A DNA stretch of 51,766 nucleotides from Nitrososphaerota archaeon. GTDB lineage: Archaea > Thermoproteota > Nitrososphaeria > Nitrososphaerales > UBA183. This document shows, one piece after another, positions 32,680 to 41,727 of this stretch. A program made the position numbers and the translations under genes. The stretch is from positions 1 through 51,766 of the forward strand of contig JAPCJR010000014.1 in the NCBI GenBank assembly GCA_027886865.1. Direction: 5' to 3'. The notes beneath the pieces were generated by a model. The model had not been told where the DNA came from, did not search any database, and saw only the letters and a list, made by a program, of their open reading frames with translations. How positions within the stretch are numbered: position 1 is the stretch's first letter; each line of letters opens with the position of its first letter.

Positions 32680-32718
32680 ACAACGCTCTTAAGCTGAGAG
32701 CGGCAATCTCCTGAAACC

Positions 32719-33807
32719 TTGGCTCGCGTGGTAGGCCATCTCGACCTCGACTACTTCTATGCCCAAGTTGAAGAGGTTGAGGACCCATCCCTGAGAGCAC
32801 TGCCCGTGGTGGTGTGCGTGTATTCCGGACGCACCGAGGACAGCGGAGTGGTGAGCACTGCCAACTACAAGGCTAGGGAGCTGGGCGTGAGGTCTGGAAT
32901 CCCGATAGTGCTCGCCAAGAGGAGGCTCGAGGGCAAGGGTGCGAAGCTCATCCGGATGGACCGCGCGAAGTACCAGGCTTACTCTGAACGGGTGATGGAG
33001 ATTGTCAAGGAAGGCGTCGATGTGATGGAGCAGACGGGGATAGACGAGACATTCTTCGACATAACTAAGAGGTCGAGAGAAGATTACGACGCGGCGGTTG
33101 GCATAGCCATCGAGATAAAGCGCAACATCCTGGACCACGAGAAGCTGACCTGCTCAATAGGATTAGCCCCGAACAAGGTCGTAGCGAAGCTGGCTTCAGA
33201 TTTCAAGAAACCCGACGGTCTCACTGTGGTGCCGCCGGTCGACCTTCATCGATTCATGCGAACCATGCCTGTTGAGAAGCTCTATGGGATAGGCCCCAAG
33301 AGCGCTAAGATATTGAAAGAAGCTGGCGTAGTGACCATCGGAGACCTTGCCGGCAAGGACATGCTCATGCTCGACCAGCTCTTCGGTCAGAAGTTCGCGG
33401 TCTACCTGCATAACGCCTCCAACGGGACCGACGACGAACCGGTCGTGGGGACTGGGGCGGTCAAACAGTTCAGCAGGATCATCACCCTCAAGCGCGATTC
33501 CCGGAACCTTGAAGAGATAACCGCTGAACTCTCGCTTGCGATCGACGATGTCCACAAGCGCGTCCTCGAGAAAGGACTCTTCTTCCGTTCAATCTCCGTC
33601 ATCGGGATACTGACCGACCTCTCCACCAAGACAAGGAGCAAGACCCTCGAGGCTCCCACCGCCGACCTTCTCTCGCTCAAGCGGACTGCGACTGAACTGT
33701 TCTCCTCGCTGCTGAATGAGACGGGGGAGCTCAGGCGAGTTGGAATAAGGGTGAGCGATTTCTCCGAAGCAAAGACTCAGAGCTCCTTGGCCGAGTTTCT
33801 CCGGTGA
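32719..33807 (+). CDS. dinB: Y-family translesion DNA polymerase (Dpo4-like)
   Basis: A 362-residue polymerase IV. The catalytic motifs are HLDLDYFYAQVEEVEDPSLR (first Asp and steric-gate Tyr), SGIPIVLAKRRLEGKGAKLI and TGIDETFFDIT (the Asp-Glu pair). Helix-hairpin-helix segments follow (KLYGIGPKSAKILKEAGVVT) and the little-finger domain ends the protein. It copies past damaged bases at low fidelity. The start TTG 32719 gives MARVVGHLDLDYF; GTG 32728 is also possible. A SWIM-domain gene follows after 9 bp on the same strand. Confidence 0.95.
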   Translation: MARVVGHLDLDYFYAQVEEVEDPSLRALPVVVCVYSGRTEDSGVVSTANYKARELGVRSGIPIVLAKRRLEGKGAKLIRMDRAKYQAYSERVMEIVKEGVDVMEQTGIDETFFDITKRSREDYDAAVGIAIEIKRNILDHEKLTCSIGLAPNKVVAKLASDFKKPDGLTVVPPVDLHRFMRTMPVEKLYGIGPKSAKILKEAGVVTIGDLAGKDMLMLDQLFGQKFAVYLHNASNGTDDEPVVGTGAVKQFSRIITLKRDSRNLEEITAELSLAIDDVHKRVLEKGLFFRSISVIGILTDLSTKTRSKTLEAPTADLLSLKRTATELFSSLLNETGELRRVGIRVSDFSEAKTQSSLAEFLR

Positions 33808-33816
33808 GAGTGCCGC

Positions 33817-34227
33817 ATGCAACCTCAATCTCCAAGGGACGAGTTGATAGAGAAGTTCACCCAGCATTCCAAGAGCAGGAAGTATCTCGAAAGGGCGGTT
33901 GACACCGTATTGCAAGGACGTGTGAAGAGACACGTGTTCGTCCCGAGCGGCAGGGTGATCTACACGGTTGTGGGCAGAAGCGGAGACGAGTTCATAGACC
34001 CGGAGAAGCCTTTCTGTTCATGCCAGCACTTCTTCTTCAGCGTGCTAGGCGGCAGAGACCAAACATGCTATCATCTTCTTGCCGACTCCATTGCCACCCA
34101 GGCGCACCGATTCACCCAGATTGAATTCCATGATGAGGAGTTCAGAGACTTTCTGAAGCTGTTGTCTTCCGACCTGCTCTCCCGCTCAGGAGGAAAGGGA
34201 GACGTGGATCAGGGCGAAGACTGTTAG
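33817..34227 (+). CDS. SWIM zinc-finger protein
   Basis: A 136-residue protein. The segment FCSCQHFFFSVLGGRDQTCY followed by HLLA has the CxC..H...CxH spacing of a SWIM finger, a zinc module that binds DNA or proteins. The N-terminus (SKSRKYLERAVDTVLQGRVK) is the usual approach to the finger in archaeal members. It is downstream of the Dpo4 gene with 9 bp between, so the two are one transcription unit. SWIM proteins are linked to recombination repair in other organisms, which suits this pairing. Confidence 0.82.
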   Translation: MQPQSPRDELIEKFTQHSKSRKYLERAVDTVLQGRVKRHVFVPSGRVIYTVVGRSGDEFIDPEKPFCSCQHFFFSVLGGRDQTCYHLLADSIATQAHRFTQIEFHDEEFRDFLKLLSSDLLSRSGGKGDVDQGEDC

Positions 34228-34256
34228 GAAGGAAGGGACTATTTTGATGAGTTGAG

Positions 34257-34348
34257 AGCCACGGATGGGATTTGATCCCACGACCGCCTGGTCGTAGCCG
34301 CTTCGGCTCTTACAAGGCAGGTGCTCTACCAGACTGAGCTACCGTGGC
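34257..34348 (-). tRNA. tRNA-Thr(TGT) with an 18-nt intron in the 3' anticodon stem
   Basis: Minus strand: acceptor GCCACGG/CCGTGGC with T73. The loop CTTGTAA (anticodon TGT) is followed by G and then 18 nt (34291-34308) before CAGG; only their removal gives the stem CCTGC/GCAGG. The intron itself folds as AGCCG-AAG-CGGCT. The T-arm is GTGGG-ATCAAAT-CCCAT with a G.U end pair. No CCA. The boundaries may slide by a base. Confidence 0.85.
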
Positions 34349-34484
34349 GCAACCATTGCCCGCGTAAACGACACCTTATCTCCTTTGTTGCCTTGAGTCG
34401 AAGGCGGAGCGTATCCAGGCCGCTCAAGCAATCCATTGCAACCAGCTGCTGCGGAAGGCCGACAGGACGCCCGGTTGAGGCTCT

Positions 34485-35450
34485 TTACCCCGAAGTGAGC
34501 ATGTAGGACTTTACCTTGTCCTTATCCACGTCACACAGGAGCCCCTTCAAGATGCCCGAGTTGTACTCGCTGCCCGGGTTGAAGCAGACAGTCTGCCCGA
34601 TCTTGACCATACCCCTCGACTCATGTATGTGACCGTGAATACCTGCGAGCGGCTGGTACTTCTCGATGGCGGCCCTTACCGCGGTGCTCCCGGCCGACGT
34701 CATGACGATGCTGCCTCCCGAGATGATGGGTTTGAGGTTCGGGTCGAGCTTCGGCGCTTGGTCGATTATCGTATTGATCGGAGGGACGTGCAGGTTGAAG
34801 AGGGCCTTCTTCATGTCTTTGACCTGAGCGGCCATCTTCTCTATCTTCTGCTCTAGGACGTCTTCGTCCACCTCCCGCGGGCTGTTCCACGGAGTGTGGT
34901 TGGCGTACCCGAGAGTGATCATCTCGTGCTCGCCGTCTATGTCGATCGTCTTCTCTTCCGGGTTTATCACATAGGTCGCCGAGTCCAGCGCCTTGTCAAT
35001 CTCGAAGTAGTCGTCATTGCCCGGAGAGACGTAGCACTTGATACCGGTGCCCTTCAGCCTCTCCTCTGCCAGCTTCATCCATCCCTCGATGCTCTCGGTC
35101 ATCAACTTCTTGAAGAGCTCGTGGACCAGCTCGGGCTTTGCAGTCAACTCCTCGACGTCCTTCGGCTCGGCCATGTACGGATAGAAGCCAGAATCTTTGA
35201 TGTTCTTCACCACTTCTGCGAGCTGTTCCGGAGACTTCAGGACGTATGCGGTGCCGCCAAACTCACACTTCGAGGTGCCGTCGGGCTGCTTCACGATGGG
35301 GACTATCATCTTCCCGGTGATGTCGCCCCCGAGTATCAGTATGCTCGCATTGTAAAACTTGCCAGCGTTTACGAACTTGCGGAAGCACCTGTCTGATCCG
35401 TGAACGTCGGTGACGAAGAACAGCCTGGTTTTGACCAATATGCGGCTCAC
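34485..35450 (-). CDS. Calcineurin-like metallophosphoesterase
   Basis: A 321-residue phosphoesterase with the usual metal motifs: FFVTDVHGSDRCFRKF, LILGGDITGK, YVSPGNDDYFEID, FNLHVPP and GIHGHIHESRG. Asp-His, Asp, Asn and the two C-terminal His sites are all present, so it should be an active two-metal enzyme. The Asn-Asp-Asp in place of Asn-His-Asp is a small departure from the standard motif. An insert of about 90 residues lies between the second and third motifs. Substrate unknown; such archaeal enzymes act on nucleotides or phosphodiesters. It follows the nucleotidyltransferase-like gene on the same strand. Confidence 0.82.
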   Translation of the reverse strand: MSRILVKTRLFFVTDVHGSDRCFRKFVNAGKFYNASILILGGDITGKMIVPIVKQPDGTSKCEFGGTAYVLKSPEQLAEVVKNIKDSGFYPYMAEPKDVEELTAKPELVHELFKKLMTESIEGWMKLAEERLKGTGIKCYVSPGNDDYFEIDKALDSATYVINPEEKTIDIDGEHEMITLGYANHTPWNSPREVDEDVLEQKIEKMAAQVKDMKKALFNLHVPPINTIIDQAPKLDPNLKPIISGGSIVMTSAGSTAVRAAIEKYQPLAGIHGHIHESRGMVKIGQTVCFNPGSEYNSGILKGLLCDVDKDKVKSYMLTSG

Positions 35451-35472
35451 GCTAACTCGAGGTTTTAAAACC

Positions 35473-36270
35473 TCACGGAGCCGGTGACCCGTCTGCAGTG
35501 GCCACTCGAGAGTCCACGACTTCCTTGTCCGCTTCGGGCAGCTCGTACCATTGGACGCGTTCGCCCATCCTGGCGCGCATCTTCCATCCCATGCTCTTGG
35601 GGGCGTCCTCTATCATCTTCTTGAGCCTGGTAACCCTCTCCGTCACCAGGCTCTTCTCGTTGTCCTCCAGTCCGAACTCGTTGAGTATGCCCAAGACGCG
35701 GTCTAGATTGATTCCGAATGTCTTGTAGACGCCCCATTCGTTGCCGCAGAGCTTCGCTAGGTATGCTCCGTTGATTACCTCTGGCGCGTCGGTGGTACCC
35801 ACGTCATGGTCCACGAACATGCTGACTATGTCCTTGAGGTCTTTCTGGTTGATTTCGACGATCTGCAGCTTGGTCGCCAGCATATCTGCAAGGGAGATGG
35901 TGTATTGGTCAATTTCCAGCCTGTCCTTGAAGTTGAACTTGTGGCACATCTCGAAGACGTCAAGGAAGATGTCCACACGTCTCTGGTGCGCGAGGTCGTT
36001 GAAGATTAGACGCCTATAGCCCTGCATCGCGTTGAATCTGTCCCTCGGCGCATACCCGAGGTCTATGAAGAGCTGTTTGATGTCCTTGGATTGCTTCGCA
36101 CGACCCATGAAGTCCACGTCCACGTAGTTCCTCTGAAGGCTCCTGTGCTTGGCCGACGGACATCGGAAATAGAACGACACGCCCCCGAACAGTCGCAGCG
36201 TTATTTTCTTCTTCTGTGCGACCTCGATTATTCTCTTAGCTTCATCAGTAGGGCTCTCGAGAATGGACAT
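35473..36270 (-). CDS. Nucleotidyltransferase-fold protein
   Basis: A 265-residue protein. TLRLFGGVSFYFRCPSAKHR followed by NYVDVDFMGRAKQSKDIKQL has the GG/S and DxD arrangement of the minimal nucleotidyltransferase fold, as in AbiEii-like proteins, and RRVDIFLDVFEMCHKF could supply the third acidic residue. The C-terminal half is helical. Reaction and partner are unknown. The ATG at 36270 is favoured because a TATA-like GGTTAAAAG lies about 26-34 bp before it; the earlier ATG at 36375 would overlap the divergent aldo/keto reductase gene. Confidence 0.6.
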   Translation of the reverse strand: MSILESPTDEAKRIIEVAQKKKITLRLFGGVSFYFRCPSAKHRSLQRNYVDVDFMGRAKQSKDIKQLFIDLGYAPRDRFNAMQGYRRLIFNDLAHQRRVDIFLDVFEMCHKFNFKDRLEIDQYTISLADMLATKLQIVEINQKDLKDIVSMFVDHDVGTTDAPEVINGAYLAKLCGNEWGVYKTFGINLDRVLGILNEFGLEDNEKSLVTERVTRLKKMIEDAPKSMGWKMRARMGERVQWYELPEADKEVVDSRVATADGSPAP

Positions 36271-36375
36271 TCGTCCCTCGTCAAGCTTTCGGTTTTCTTT
36301 TAACCTTTTATCGGCACGTTCATGGCGTTTCTTCGTATCAGATAGACTAAAACAAGGGTGATTCGGCGCGGCCAC

Positions 36376-37185
36376 GTGGACTTTCGGCCGCTCGGACGGA
36401 CAGGGGAGAGGATACCAATCGTCGGCATGGGGACATATTCACTAGGAAACTCTGAGGGGAATCAGCGCGTACAGGAGATCAAGGCGCTTCAAAGAGGGAT
36501 AGAGCTTGGGATGAAGTTCATAGACACGGCCGAGATGTACGGCCACGGACGTTCTGAGACGCTGGTCGGTAAGGCGATCGAAGACTCCCGGGAGGACGTC
36601 TTCTTGGCGACCAAAGTCTCCCCCGAACACTTCGGCTACGATGATGTGATCAAGTCGTGCGAGGCAAGCATCCAGAGACTGGGGGTTAAGTTCGTCGACC
36701 TCTATCAGCTTCACTGGCCGAGCCCGCGTATCCCAATACAGGAGACCATGAGGGCCATGGAAGAACTCGTGGCCACTGGCAAGACGAGGTACATCGGGGT
36801 GAGTAACTTTTCGGTCGAGCAGACGATGCAGGCACAGGAGTCTCTGCCGAGGAGCGAGCTGGCGTCTAACCAGGTAAGATACAGCATCACTTCACGTTCG
36901 ATCGAGGCCGACATCCTACCCTTCTGCGAGAAGGAGAAGATAGCTATCATAGCCTATAGCCCGCTCGACACCGGAAACATACCGATCAGCAGGATTCCCA
37001 AGGACATCCTAGAAAAGTACGACATGACCCCGGCTCAACTGATGCTCAACTGGGTGACGTACCCCGACTCCGTGGTCACCATCCCAAAGGCCGGAAGGGT
37101 CTCGCACGTGGAGGAAAACGCAAGGGCGGTCGACATGCGGATCTCTCAGGCTGACTATCAGGCTCTCTCCAGAAGGTTCGAATAA
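36376..37185 (+). CDS. Aldo/keto reductase
   Basis: A 269-residue AKR barrel. Catalytic residues are visible: Asp and Tyr in FIDTAEMYGHGRSE, Lys in FLATKVSPEHFG and His in DLYQLHWPSP. The NADPH-binding C-terminal loop is TIPKAGRVSHVEENARA. The start DFRPLGRTGERIP at GTG 36376 agrees with the family; GTG 36358 would add six residues. It reduces carbonyl compounds with NADPH; the physiological substrate is unclear. It converges on valS with 5 bp between stops. Confidence 0.87.
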   Translation: MDFRPLGRTGERIPIVGMGTYSLGNSEGNQRVQEIKALQRGIELGMKFIDTAEMYGHGRSETLVGKAIEDSREDVFLATKVSPEHFGYDDVIKSCEASIQRLGVKFVDLYQLHWPSPRIPIQETMRAMEELVATGKTRYIGVSNFSVEQTMQAQESLPRSELASNQVRYSITSRSIEADILPFCEKEKIAIIAYSPLDTGNIPISRIPKDILEKYDMTPAQLMLNWVTYPDSVVTIPKAGRVSHVEENARAVDMRISQADYQALSRRFE

Positions 37186-37190
37186 CCTAG

Positions 37191-39530
37191 CTAGCTCGTG
37201 ATGTGGTGCATCCGGGTGAGGTCGGGAAGATAAGGTCTGAGCTTCTTCGGAACCTCGATCTGGATGGGCTCCTTCAGCGCGAGTCCCTTGTCGCGTTTCG
37301 CCTTCCAGACCTGGACGTTGAAATCGATCAGGGTCTGCGTGACCCCTGCAGGGACCTTGTAACCACTGACCTTCGGGAACTGTTCCAGGTGGATGGTCGC
37401 CGTGCCGTAGAGCTTCCGCCAGATGTAGTCGGTGACGTGGGGGATTATCGGCGCCAGCAGGAGCAGGATGCTCCTCATGACGCGGTGGAGCGTGTACCTG
37501 GCCGCCTCACGGTCCTTTTCGTTGCCGGTATCGCCATACGCCCTTCCCTTGGTCATCTCGATGTATTGGGCCGCGAACACATTCCATAGGAACTCCCTTA
37601 TCTTCGTAGCAGGCACGAACATGTTGAAGTCTTCGTAGCCCTCCGCACATTCGACGATCAGTTTATTCAGCTCCGCCATGATCCACTTGTCAGTCTCCGT
37701 CAGCGTGGCGGATTCCGGCTCAGGGAATGAGCCCAGGTAGCGCGCGGTGTTCCACAGTTTGGTCAGGAACTTCCCGGCACCAGCTATCCTGTCCTCGCTC
37801 AGCCTGAAGTCTTGGCCAAGGTTGGCTTCGGACGCTCCCCAGAAACGGAAGTTGTCGGTCCCGTACTTCTGCAGGAGAGGCTCCGGGTCGACGAAGTTAC
37901 CCAGACTCTTCCTCATAGCACGCCCCTTCGCGTCCTGCCCAAGACCGCCTATCCATGCATGCTTGAAGGGAGCCTTTCCTGTGAGCAGGTAGCATCTCAG
38001 GAGCGAGTAGTACAACCATGTCCTCACGATGTCCTTCCCCTGGGTCCTGATGGTGGTGGGATAGGTGGAACGGAAGAACCTGAGATTCTTCGTCCGCTTT
38101 GTTATGTACAGAGCCGAGATGCTGGAGTCCATCCAAGTGTCAAACGTCTTCGTCTCCCCTACGAATTTCGTGTTGCCACATTTCTTGCATTTCTTGAACG
38201 GCGCTGGGTCTCTCCAGGGTCTGTAGTACTTTCCAGGTTTCGGCAGGTGCGGCTCGTTGCACTTGCCGCAGTACCATATAGGAATCTCAGTGGCGTAGTA
38301 CCTTCTTCGCGAGATCGGATAATCTGTGGTGAGGGAGTTCATCCAGTTGAACAATATCTGTCTGTGTGCCTCCGGATGGAACTCTATCTCCTTGGCCAAC
38401 TTCCTCAGCTTCGGGAGAAACTCGAGCTGCTTGAGGTAGAACTCCTCCATCGGGATTATCTCGATCGCCGTGTGGCTTCGTTCGCACAGAGGAGTCCTGT
38501 GCTGGATCTGCTCCACTTTGACCGCTATCTTGGCCTCCTGAAGGTCCTGGATTATCTGGGAGCGGGCGTCCTTTATGCTCATCCCCGCGTACTTGCCTGC
38601 CGAGGAGGTCATCTTGCCGTCGATGTCTATCGCCACCGTCTCCTTCAGTTTGAACTCCCTGAACAGCTGGACATCATGATAGTCGCCGTAGCTGCAGATC
38701 ATGACCGCGCCTGTCCCGAACGTCATGTCGACGCTCTTGTGGGCGGCTACCGCAACTTCGTTCCCGAAGATGGGGACGATAACGTTCTTGCCGATGAGCT
38801 TCTTGTAACGGTCGTCGTCCGGGTTGACCACGACCAACTGGCAGGCCTCCAGTAGCTCGGGCCTGGTCGTAGCGACCATGAGATCGTCGTCGGTCCCTTT
38901 CACCTTGAATCTGTTAGTGACCAGGTACGTCGGGAGCTCTTCGTACTCTATCTCGGCGTCGGCTATCGTCGTGCCGCAATCGGTGCAGTAGTTGTTAGGC
39001 CTGTTCGCTATGTGAATCAGCCCCTTGTTCCATAGCTCGATGAACGACCACTGGGTCACCTTCCTGTACTCTTCAGAATCGGTCCGATACTTGTTCTCGA
39101 AGTCGCCGGATACCCCCATCCGCTTCAGCAGGTCGATCATGTACGCTTCGATGTCGTCGAGAGCGTGTTTGCAAAGCGCTATGAACTCATCACGAGGCGT
39201 CTTCCTCAGCTGTATCCTGTACTTGCGCTCTGTGGCGATCTCGACCGGGAGGCCGTTCCTGTCAATCCCGACGGGATATAGTACGTTGAAGCCTCTCATG
39301 CGCGCAGAACGCGCTATCATGTCAATCTGAGAGTACTGAGTCAGAGCGCCAGGGTGCCAGGGCTTACCTGAAGGATACGGTGGTGGAGTGTCCAGCACAA
39401 AATTCCGTTTCTTATCGCTATTTGGTTGGAAAACAAAACTATTTTCCAATTCCCAAATCTTTCTTATTTCTTCTTCGAGGACCGGATTCCAACTTGTTGC
39501 CTCTAGCTTGGGCACAGCTGGGGTCTCCAA
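37191..39530 (-). CDS. valS: Valine--tRNA ligase
   Basis: A 779-residue class Ia synthetase. The HIGH-equivalent is DTPPPYPSGKPWHPGALTQY, the editing domain lies around ATTRPELLEACQLVVVNPDD, two zinc-knuckle-like Cys sets occur at CTDCG and CGKCNEPH/CKKCG. The second signature reads GRAMRKSLGNFVDPEPLLQK instead of KMSKS. RFWGASEANLGQDFRLSEDR is diagnostic of archaeal ValRS. The start TTG 39530 is chosen because a TATA-like GGCTAAATA lies about 26-33 bp upstream; the longer frame to 39716 has no conserved sequence. It charges tRNA-Val. Confidence 0.93.
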   Translation of the reverse strand: METPAVPKLEATSWNPVLEEEIRKIWELENSFVFQPNSDKKRNFVLDTPPPYPSGKPWHPGALTQYSQIDMIARSARMRGFNVLYPVGIDRNGLPVEIATERKYRIQLRKTPRDEFIALCKHALDDIEAYMIDLLKRMGVSGDFENKYRTDSEEYRKVTQWSFIELWNKGLIHIANRPNNYCTDCGTTIADAEIEYEELPTYLVTNRFKVKGTDDDLMVATTRPELLEACQLVVVNPDDDRYKKLIGKNVIVPIFGNEVAVAAHKSVDMTFGTGAVMICSYGDYHDVQLFREFKLKETVAIDIDGKMTSSAGKYAGMSIKDARSQIIQDLQEAKIAVKVEQIQHRTPLCERSHTAIEIIPMEEFYLKQLEFLPKLRKLAKEIEFHPEAHRQILFNWMNSLTTDYPISRRRYYATEIPIWYCGKCNEPHLPKPGKYYRPWRDPAPFKKCKKCGNTKFVGETKTFDTWMDSSISALYITKRTKNLRFFRSTYPTTIRTQGKDIVRTWLYYSLLRCYLLTGKAPFKHAWIGGLGQDAKGRAMRKSLGNFVDPEPLLQKYGTDNFRFWGASEANLGQDFRLSEDRIAGAGKFLTKLWNTARYLGSFPEPESATLTETDKWIMAELNKLIVECAEGYEDFNMFVPATKIREFLWNVFAAQYIEMTKGRAYGDTGNEKDREAARYTLHRVMRSILLLLAPIIPHVTDYIWRKLYGTATIHLEQFPKVSGYKVPAGVTQTLIDFNVQVWKAKRDKGLALKEPIQIEVPKKLRPYLPDLTRMHHITS

Positions 39531-39554
39531 GTCCCCGAAATCTCCTGAACAGGG

Positions 39555-39582
39555 GTATTTAGCCTTGGAGCAATGTATATAC
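39555..39582. promoter_or_regulatory. Divergent promoters of valS and the CBS-protein gene
   Basis: On the minus strand GGCTAAATA (about 39555-39562) is placed for valS at 39530. On the plus strand TATATAC (39576-39582) is 30-36 bp before the ATG at 39612. The two TATA boxes lie within 28 bp, so the genes share one control region. Confidence 0.45.
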
Positions 39583-39611
39583 TCGGACGGTTGCTTCACT
39601 CTGGCTGCATC

Positions 39612-40142
39612 ATGGAAAAGTGGGAATGCTACCGGTGCTCCTACGTGATAGAAAGCGAGAATCCTCCAGAGGAGTGCCCCAGTTGTCACTACTCGGTGAC
39701 ATTCTGGATCGGTCACGTCGAGGAGAGCCAGCTCACGGTGAAGAATTTCGTAAGGGCCAACCTGTTGAAGCTCGAAGCGAACAACAGCGTGCTCGACGCG
39801 GCGAAGCTCATGAAGGAGAACGACGCCGGCAGCGTCCTCGTCACGCTGAACGGAAATACGGCCGGAATCGTGACGGAGAGGGATGTCCTCTACAAGGTTG
39901 CGGCAGCCGACCTGTCCGCTTCGATGACTCCTCTCAAGGACGTGATGTCGACTACCATAGTCTCCACGACGTCAGATACACCGATAACCGAGGCCCTGAA
40001 GCTAATGGCGAAGCACCACATTCGCCGGTTGCTCGTCACAGACGGCGGAAAACCTATCGGCATGGTGAGCCAAAGGTCTATCCTGGGTGGCAGCTTCAGG
40101 GTGGCCAAGGACTCGGGCGAAGCCATGACGGAAGAGAGTTAG
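39612..40142 (+). CDS. Zinc-ribbon plus CBS-pair protein
   Basis: A 176-residue protein. Residues 1-35 (KWECYRCSYVIESENPPEEC, CPSC) form a rubredoxin/zinc-ribbon-like four-Cys site. Two CBS motifs follow: NNSVLDAAKLMKENDAGSVL with GIVTERDVLYK, and DTPITEALKLMAKHHIRRLL with GMVSQRSIL. CBS pairs bind adenosine nucleotides and sense energy state. The combination of ribbon and CBS pair is common in Thaumarchaeota, with unknown target. The ATG at 39612 is chosen; an upstream in-frame ATG at 39573 overlaps the TATA box. It converges on queC with a 4-bp overlap. Confidence 0.8.
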   Translation: MEKWECYRCSYVIESENPPEECPSCHYSVTFWIGHVEESQLTVKNFVRANLLKLEANNSVLDAAKLMKENDAGSVLVTLNGNTAGIVTERDVLYKVAAADLSASMTPLKDVMSTTIVSTTSDTPITEALKLMAKHHIRRLLVTDGGKPIGMVSQRSILGGSFRVAKDSGEAMTEES

Positions 40143-40918
40143 AGCTTCGCATAGACTGAAGGGTCTTTCACACCCGCTTCTGCGAACGCTAGCTTCCTTC
40201 TCTTGCAATTCGAGCAGGTCCCACACTGTACCGGGAGCTTTCTGCCGCCGACCGTCCTGAATCCGTGCCCGGCGTAGCAGCTGTACGTGTACTCCCACGG
40301 CACTCCAAGCTCTTCGCCCAGCTTGACTACCATGTCCTTGTCATAGGTTATCAGGGGCGCCCTAACATGATAATCGCCGAAATGGGTGGACTGCTGCGCT
40401 ACCTTGTCCATCAGCTCTAGAAACTCCGGGGTGTTGTCCTTCATCGCGACGGGCGTCTCGCGCCTGATCCCGATGTGCACGTCCCAGATGTCCCGCTTAC
40501 CCGTCGACAGGTACTCGTTGAGGTCGATCGACTCTGCGTGCGCAAGGCCGACGGTGATGAGCTGTAGGTTACGCACTACATCCCACCATTTCAGTATGCG
40601 CTGCTTCGCTTTGTCAGGGTCCCACAGGTCTGCTTCCTTGGTCTCTGTGATGGGTATCTTCGGCTTGGTAAGGACGCTTGTGCTCAGCTTACCGAGCCAT
40701 CTGAGGTCGATCAGCTTCACGGGCGAGTCCAGGGCTTTACCTATCGCCTTGATGCAGAATCCTTCGTAGTCGTACGTCCTCTGGCCGTAATCGGCGAACA
40801 CGAGTATCATGTTAGGTGATTTGAGCCGATGCTTCACGTAGTACGCAGTGGTGACCGAATCCACGCCACCCGACGTCAGCATTACCGCCGAACGGGGTTG
40901 CGAGTCGACCTTCATCAT
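40139..40918 (-). CDS. queC: 7-cyano-7-deazaguanine synthase
   Basis: A 259-residue QueC. The PP-loop is VMLTSGGVDSVTTAYYV, the substrate segment includes LVFADYGQRTYDYE, and the zinc site is CGTCSNCKRRKLAF near the C-terminus with an upstream Cys in YSCYAGHG. It makes preQ0 from 7-carboxy-7-deazaguanine with ATP and ammonia, for archaeosine in tRNA. The start overlaps the stop of queE by 4 bp. QueD is not in this window. All catalytic motifs are intact. Confidence 0.92.
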   Translation of the reverse strand: MMKVDSQPRSAVMLTSGGVDSVTTAYYVKHRLKSPNMILVFADYGQRTYDYEGFCIKAIGKALDSPVKLIDLRWLGKLSTSVLTKPKIPITETKEADLWDPDKAKQRILKWWDVVRNLQLITVGLAHAESIDLNEYLSTGKRDIWDVHIGIRRETPVAMKDNTPEFLELMDKVAQQSTHFGDYHVRAPLITYDKDMVVKLGEELGVPWEYTYSCYAGHGFRTVGGRKLPVQCGTCSNCKRRKLAFAEAGVKDPSVYAKL

Positions 40919-41676
40919 GTTCCCCTCTTGTTACCGAACAGGAGGATATGAAGGCGCGGCGTGAAACGGAAGCCCCTCTCCTTGCATATATCGACGAGCC
41001 ACTTGCTCCGTTCGATGAGCGTGGCCGAGTCTATCCCTTCTGGCATCAACATCACTCGGTCGCGGGGCACCGAAAATTCATCGATTAAGTCTTCCACCTC
41101 GGAGAGGTCCTGCGAGTCGCTGACGACGAACTTGAACCAGGTCTTATGAGAGGCTACGAGGACTTCCAGAGCACCACGGCGGGTCCTGACCCTCCGGTCC
41201 ACCAAGCTGTTCGAGGTCTTCGGAGAGACGTTAAAGCAGTCGATGAGTTCGAACATCTCCGCGGTAGGCGCTATCGTGCCGTTGGTCTCAACCTCGATGT
41301 ACACGCCCTCCTTCTTCAGTCCCGAGAGAATCGGTGCGAGGAGCTTCTGATGCAAGAGCGGCTCGCCCCCGGTCAGGACAAGGTGCTTGCAATCGAAGTT
41401 CATCACTTTGTCAAACACGGCTTCGGCCGTCATGGACTGATACTCGACCCCCGCTTTCGACTGATCCTGGTTCAGCCAGGTGTATTTGGAATCGCACCAG
41501 GTACACGTCAGGTTACAGAAGTAGGTCCTGAGAAAGACGCTAGGAGTGCCCGCATTAATCCCCTCCCCCTGCACGCTGATGAACACCTCAGACACCGGTA
41601 ACTCGTTTTCTACTTTTTGCGTTTTTTTCTCCTCCAACACCGGGGTTTGCTTTGGCGGAACGGGTCGGAGGCCCAC
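40915..41676 (-). CDS. queE: 7-carboxy-7-deazaguanine synthase (radical SAM)
   Basis: A 253-residue radical SAM enzyme. SVQGEGINAGTPSVFLRTYF and CNLTCTWCDSKYTW carry the CxxxCxxC cluster that binds [4Fe-4S]; HLVLTGGEPLLHQ is the SAM motif. The start of the fold (SEVFISVQGEG) and the cluster match QueE, which turns carboxy-tetrahydropterin into carboxy-deazaguanine. The first 28 residues form a charged tail that is not conserved, so the true start may be later. It is upstream of queC with 4-bp overlap. Confidence 0.92.
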   Translation of the reverse strand: MGLRPVPPKQTPVLEEKKTQKVENELPVSEVFISVQGEGINAGTPSVFLRTYFCNLTCTWCDSKYTWLNQDQSKAGVEYQSMTAEAVFDKVMNFDCKHLVLTGGEPLLHQKLLAPILSGLKKEGVYIEVETNGTIAPTAEMFELIDCFNVSPKTSNSLVDRRVRTRRGALEVLVASHKTWFKFVVSDSQDLSEVEDLIDEFSVPRDRVMLMPEGIDSATLIERSKWLVDICKERGFRFTPRLHILLFGNKRGT

Positions 41677-41727
41677 TCACCCGCCAGAGCAGACGAACAA
41701 GAATCGTCGATTATAACCGTTGCAGCG

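Noticed and set aside
37812..38855. A 347-codon open frame opposite valS
   Set aside because: It mirrors the valS coding strand and has no family signature. Long antisense frames are expected in GC-rich coding DNA.
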